DNA from: Saxidomus purpurata | Lineage: Eukaryota; Mollusca; Bivalvia; Venerida; Veneridae | Length of the DNA stretch: 64,000 bases | Direction of reading: 5' to 3' | NCBI GenBank assembly: GCA_022818135.1 | Contig: JAFMSR010000012.1 | Span: 11,929,157-11,993,156 of the forward strand | Part shown: positions 61,220 through 64,000 of the stretch, one piece after another | Layout: each line of letters opens with the position of its first letter | Numbering within the stretch: position 1 is the stretch's first letter | The notes under the pieces: generated by a model | What the model was told of the DNA's origin: nothing | Database searches by the model: none | Seen by the model: the letters and a program-made list of their open reading frames with translations, nothing else | Position numbers and translations under genes: made by a program

Positions 61220-63555
61220 GTTACTATATTGCTAAAATTGCAAATATATTCAGTGTACGCTTATTTGAAGACATTTACCATATCTAAGATATAAACATTT
61301 ATTTTACAAAAAATGACGTCGGTAAGCAATGTATATCAAGTGTTTTTCTGCTCCTCATTCTTAATGAAACTAAATATGCGTTTATGCTGGTATAAAATGT
61401 CTTTAGCGCTCGTAACTTCCTGTTTTAAAATTTCCAGGTTCATATATAAATTAAGTATTTTTGATGAAATGCCACGTGCCTACTCTAGTTATCATTCATC
61501 GCTCCTTTCAATGCAAAAGCAAGCTTTAAATGAGCGCTGTTTAAATGTCGTAAATTTGAAACACTGATTTGCGGACAGAAAAAGTCATTCGGGTTTTAGA
61601 TAGCAAATTTTATTGCGTTTTTCAATGTTGACAACGTATCAATACAACGTGTTCATGTTACACAGGCTATGTAATTGAAAGAAGTTGGAATTTTATTATG
61701 TTTTCAACGGTAATTGCCTTTTCTGACGGATACATTCCAATTATGTAATTAAACTATATTTGGTAGTGATAAGATTACATTGCACAAAACTCGTGTAAAT
61801 TGACAATAAAAAGTTTCGAAGTAAGCATTATATAAAACAAGTATAAATATGTTACATGAGTAAAGGCGGTGTTGCAAGTTTCTATGTTTGCAGTACGTTT
61901 ACTCGGATTTTGATAATAACATACAAAAACTGAACACAAAATGCATATAGGCATTTGCAAAATGTGGTTTTCTTTCTAATGGAATACAATATGTGATAGT
62001 TACCGGTAATGTAGCTACCGGAAAAATATAAGGTGTTAAAACTCGCAGAGGTGCCACAGACTGTAGAGGAGGAAACGACTTGAAGGACCGCAAAATACAT
62101 TGCACGTGGTTAAATGAACATATTGACTGCAAAAACCCTGTTACATTATGTGTTTGCAATTAAAGTAGATTCAGTGATAGATGTGCTTTTAAAGGTAATT
62201 GATTATTTAACCTGAACGGAAAAATGTAAGTTGCATTCTAACGATGATAAAATGCATATTTTTTTGTATCAGTATGCGTGATATATGTACGATATATACG
62301 TGTATTAATTTAGATTAAGATCACGTGATCAATATATTCAAGTATGGATTGTATATAAGAGAAACTTTAACTATATTTAGAGAAAAAAAAGCTTTTGCTA
62401 CCAGGGTATTCCAGTAGCATCTTAAGTGATTTCTTAATATTTTACTAAGTCCAACATTTTTAAATATATAATTCGCTTAAAAGTGAATGATTGTGTGTAA
62501 TTCATCCATATAGAAAATGGCTTGAAATTTAATAAAGTTCAACATGCTGCAATGGTACGTTCACCTTTAAAAAAAACTTTTTGGAAATTGTTAATTTTAA
62601 AAGAAAGACTTAAAATTTGACTTAAGTGCTACTGGAATATGACCGCAGGAGTATCTAGACAAAATAAGTACTATATTGTACGAAAATGGCCAAAGACAAA
62701 AATATGCCGATTTTGCCAATAAACTGAAACTGAATCATTAATTTGTTACTTTACTGTGATAATTAGGCGATAAGAGTTCTACATGAACCTATCGATTTGA
62801 TAAAAACTTAGGGTACGAGGCAGAAAGTGCTAATTTGGCAAAATTTCGACAATTCAAGGAAGGCTCAAGAAAAGGTTGCGTTGCGACACCATCTTATTTG
62901 AAGATGACACCAGTTTTCATAATTTCCATAGTTTATTTACAATTACACTCAATTAAATTCATAATTTTACCAAATTGGTATACGATTCTGGACAATCGTA
63001 GCTTGTGAGTATTTGCTAATTTGATATACAGTCAAAATGGACTTCAAAGCTAACCTTCAATCCCCGAACAGACACACACTCCCTGCACAAAAACCAAGGC
63101 TGTCCACACTGTGTGGAACGGTGCTTTCCACTTTGTAAACTTATCTCAATTTTTTCTTACTATTTTCAGGAAACTAACTCCGAAAACTGATGTAGAAGAA
63201 CCAGACCTTCAAGTGCAGGAAACATGGGGGAGTCATTTACCCTAAACTCCGCCCATAACTTCGGAATATACACTAAATCTGGGAAAAGGACCATATTTCA
63301 GGTAAAGCCAACCTTGGACACAAGATAGATGTTGATAAAATATTTCTTTCTATTGTGAAAAAAACAACAGCGAACAGTCTTAAAATACGGTCAAACGAAA
63401 CTTTTGGCTAGAGCTGCATGTTCAAAATCATCACATGCTTTTTTAAATCTGTTTAATTGTTTGTAGTCACAGGAGCTCAAGGTCGGGATTATGCTGTTTC
63501 CGGCTTTGTTTTATCTTTTTACATTCATCTAAGAATTAAGCTAACAAAATATGAT
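61220..63555. other. Non-coding stretch
   Basis: AT-rich. Open frames of up to 86 codons on both strands near 61,313-62,159 overlap each other and have no domain. No RNA gene recognised. Confidence 0.4.
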
Positions 63556-63676
63556 GTTATTTTCCCCGGATCTGATCTTTCATATTTCACCACTGAAGTA
63601 CACGGTAGTCTTTTCAGTCTACCGGATAATTCAGTTGTAAAATATGAAAGTTAAGATCCGGGGTATATAAGATAAC
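63556..63676. mobile_element. 121-bp foldback (palindromic) element
   Basis: The two halves are complementary along nearly their whole length. GTTAT...CCCCGGATCTGATCTTTCAT on the left pairs with ATGAAAGTTAAGATCCGGGG...ATAAC on the right. The inner parts ACTGAA...CGGTAG and CTACCGG...TTCAGT pair as well. Only about 10 bases remain as a loop. It causes an apparent open frame (63,457-63,654), which is not called as a gene. Confidence 0.85.
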
Positions 63677-64000
63677 AAAAAGGAATGAACTGTCTTACCA
63701 ATAATAAACATTTTATCAAATTTCGCAGTTATGAGTAGATACATATACAAAAAAGAGGTTTTTTTTGCTTTGCACACACCATTTATTGCGTGTGGGAACC
63801 GTGTCAGAGGTTTTTGATATTTGTCTTTGAATCAACTTTTTGCTTTTACATGTATGTGTATATTGTGGTAGCAGGTTATACCCTCCGCATTTCACCAAAC
63901 ACAAATGTGTCTGGTTAAATTGTTTATAGTTTTTGAAGCTTACATGTACACAGCGGGAACGTAGAATCAACGTATATTCTATTTACTCGGAAAACTAATC
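63677..64000. other. Right edge, nothing recognised
   Basis: AT-rich sequence; the 84-codon minus frame at 63,716-63,970 shows no domain. Confidence 0.4.

Noticed and set aside
63457..63654. 65-codon frame after a fair acceptor
   Set aside because: More than half of it lies in the 121-bp palindrome, so the coding appearance comes from the foldback element.

Overview
The window looks like genomic DNA from an animal with introns and a very high load of short, non-autonomous transposable elements, most probably a bivalve mollusc. It is AT-rich with no operon-like structure. The reasons are spliced exons with canonical GT/AG borders, and repeats starting ACAAGAGGGCC... or ACAAGAGCTGTC... with tandem cores rich in TGACCTTGACCTT. 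This architecture resembles the 'pearl'/Helitron-like elements described in bivalves. No species can be fixed from sequence alone.

One gene is certain. The minus strand from about 37,398 down to 5,664 carries seven coding exons of an ANKRD11/ANKRD12-type (ANCO) nuclear co-regulator. They are 37,366-37,395, 24,865-24,958, 24,101-24,259, 19,522-19,710, 15,736-15,878, 8,720-8,942 and 5,664-7,316. All exon phases agree (0, 1, 1, 1, 0, 1, 1) and give 830 residues plus one base. In order these are a short start exon, a basic segment, the family-specific PLSERQQ motif, four ankyrin repeats, and a 551-residue disordered acidic Ser/Asp/Asn-rich segment. The last ends near a QRVLRSS motif that resembles the QRMTRN motif ahead of the vertebrate C-terminal domain. 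The C-terminal exons were not found and probably lie left of the window. The 5' UTR exon and promoter were not found either.

The rest of 1-46,700 is intron or flank, and much of it is repeats. It holds a 54-bp minisatellite (1-503) and a roughly 1-kb dispersed element whose best second copy is inverted at 59-60 kb. There are three copies of one tandem-core element (9.7, 14.4 and 23.5 kb), two of another (20.4 and 28.2 kb) and one of a third (26 kb). A 33-bp minisatellite at 31.8-32.3 kb is interrupted by a 1.08-kb CAGGG-ended element, which has a relative at 45.5 kb. Several small terminal-inverted-repeat elements and tRNA-derived SINE heads are also present.

From 46.7 to 64 kb no gene can be named. 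There is a decayed LINE reverse-transcriptase relic on the minus strand (51.7-52.4 kb), long G/T/A homopolymers that look like assembly or sequencing trouble (43.1 and 53.2-53.6 kb), a (CACT)n microsatellite, a near-perfect 135-bp tandem duplication and a 121-bp foldback hairpin. A few isolated open segments with reasonable splice borders could be exons of an unrecognised plus-strand gene.
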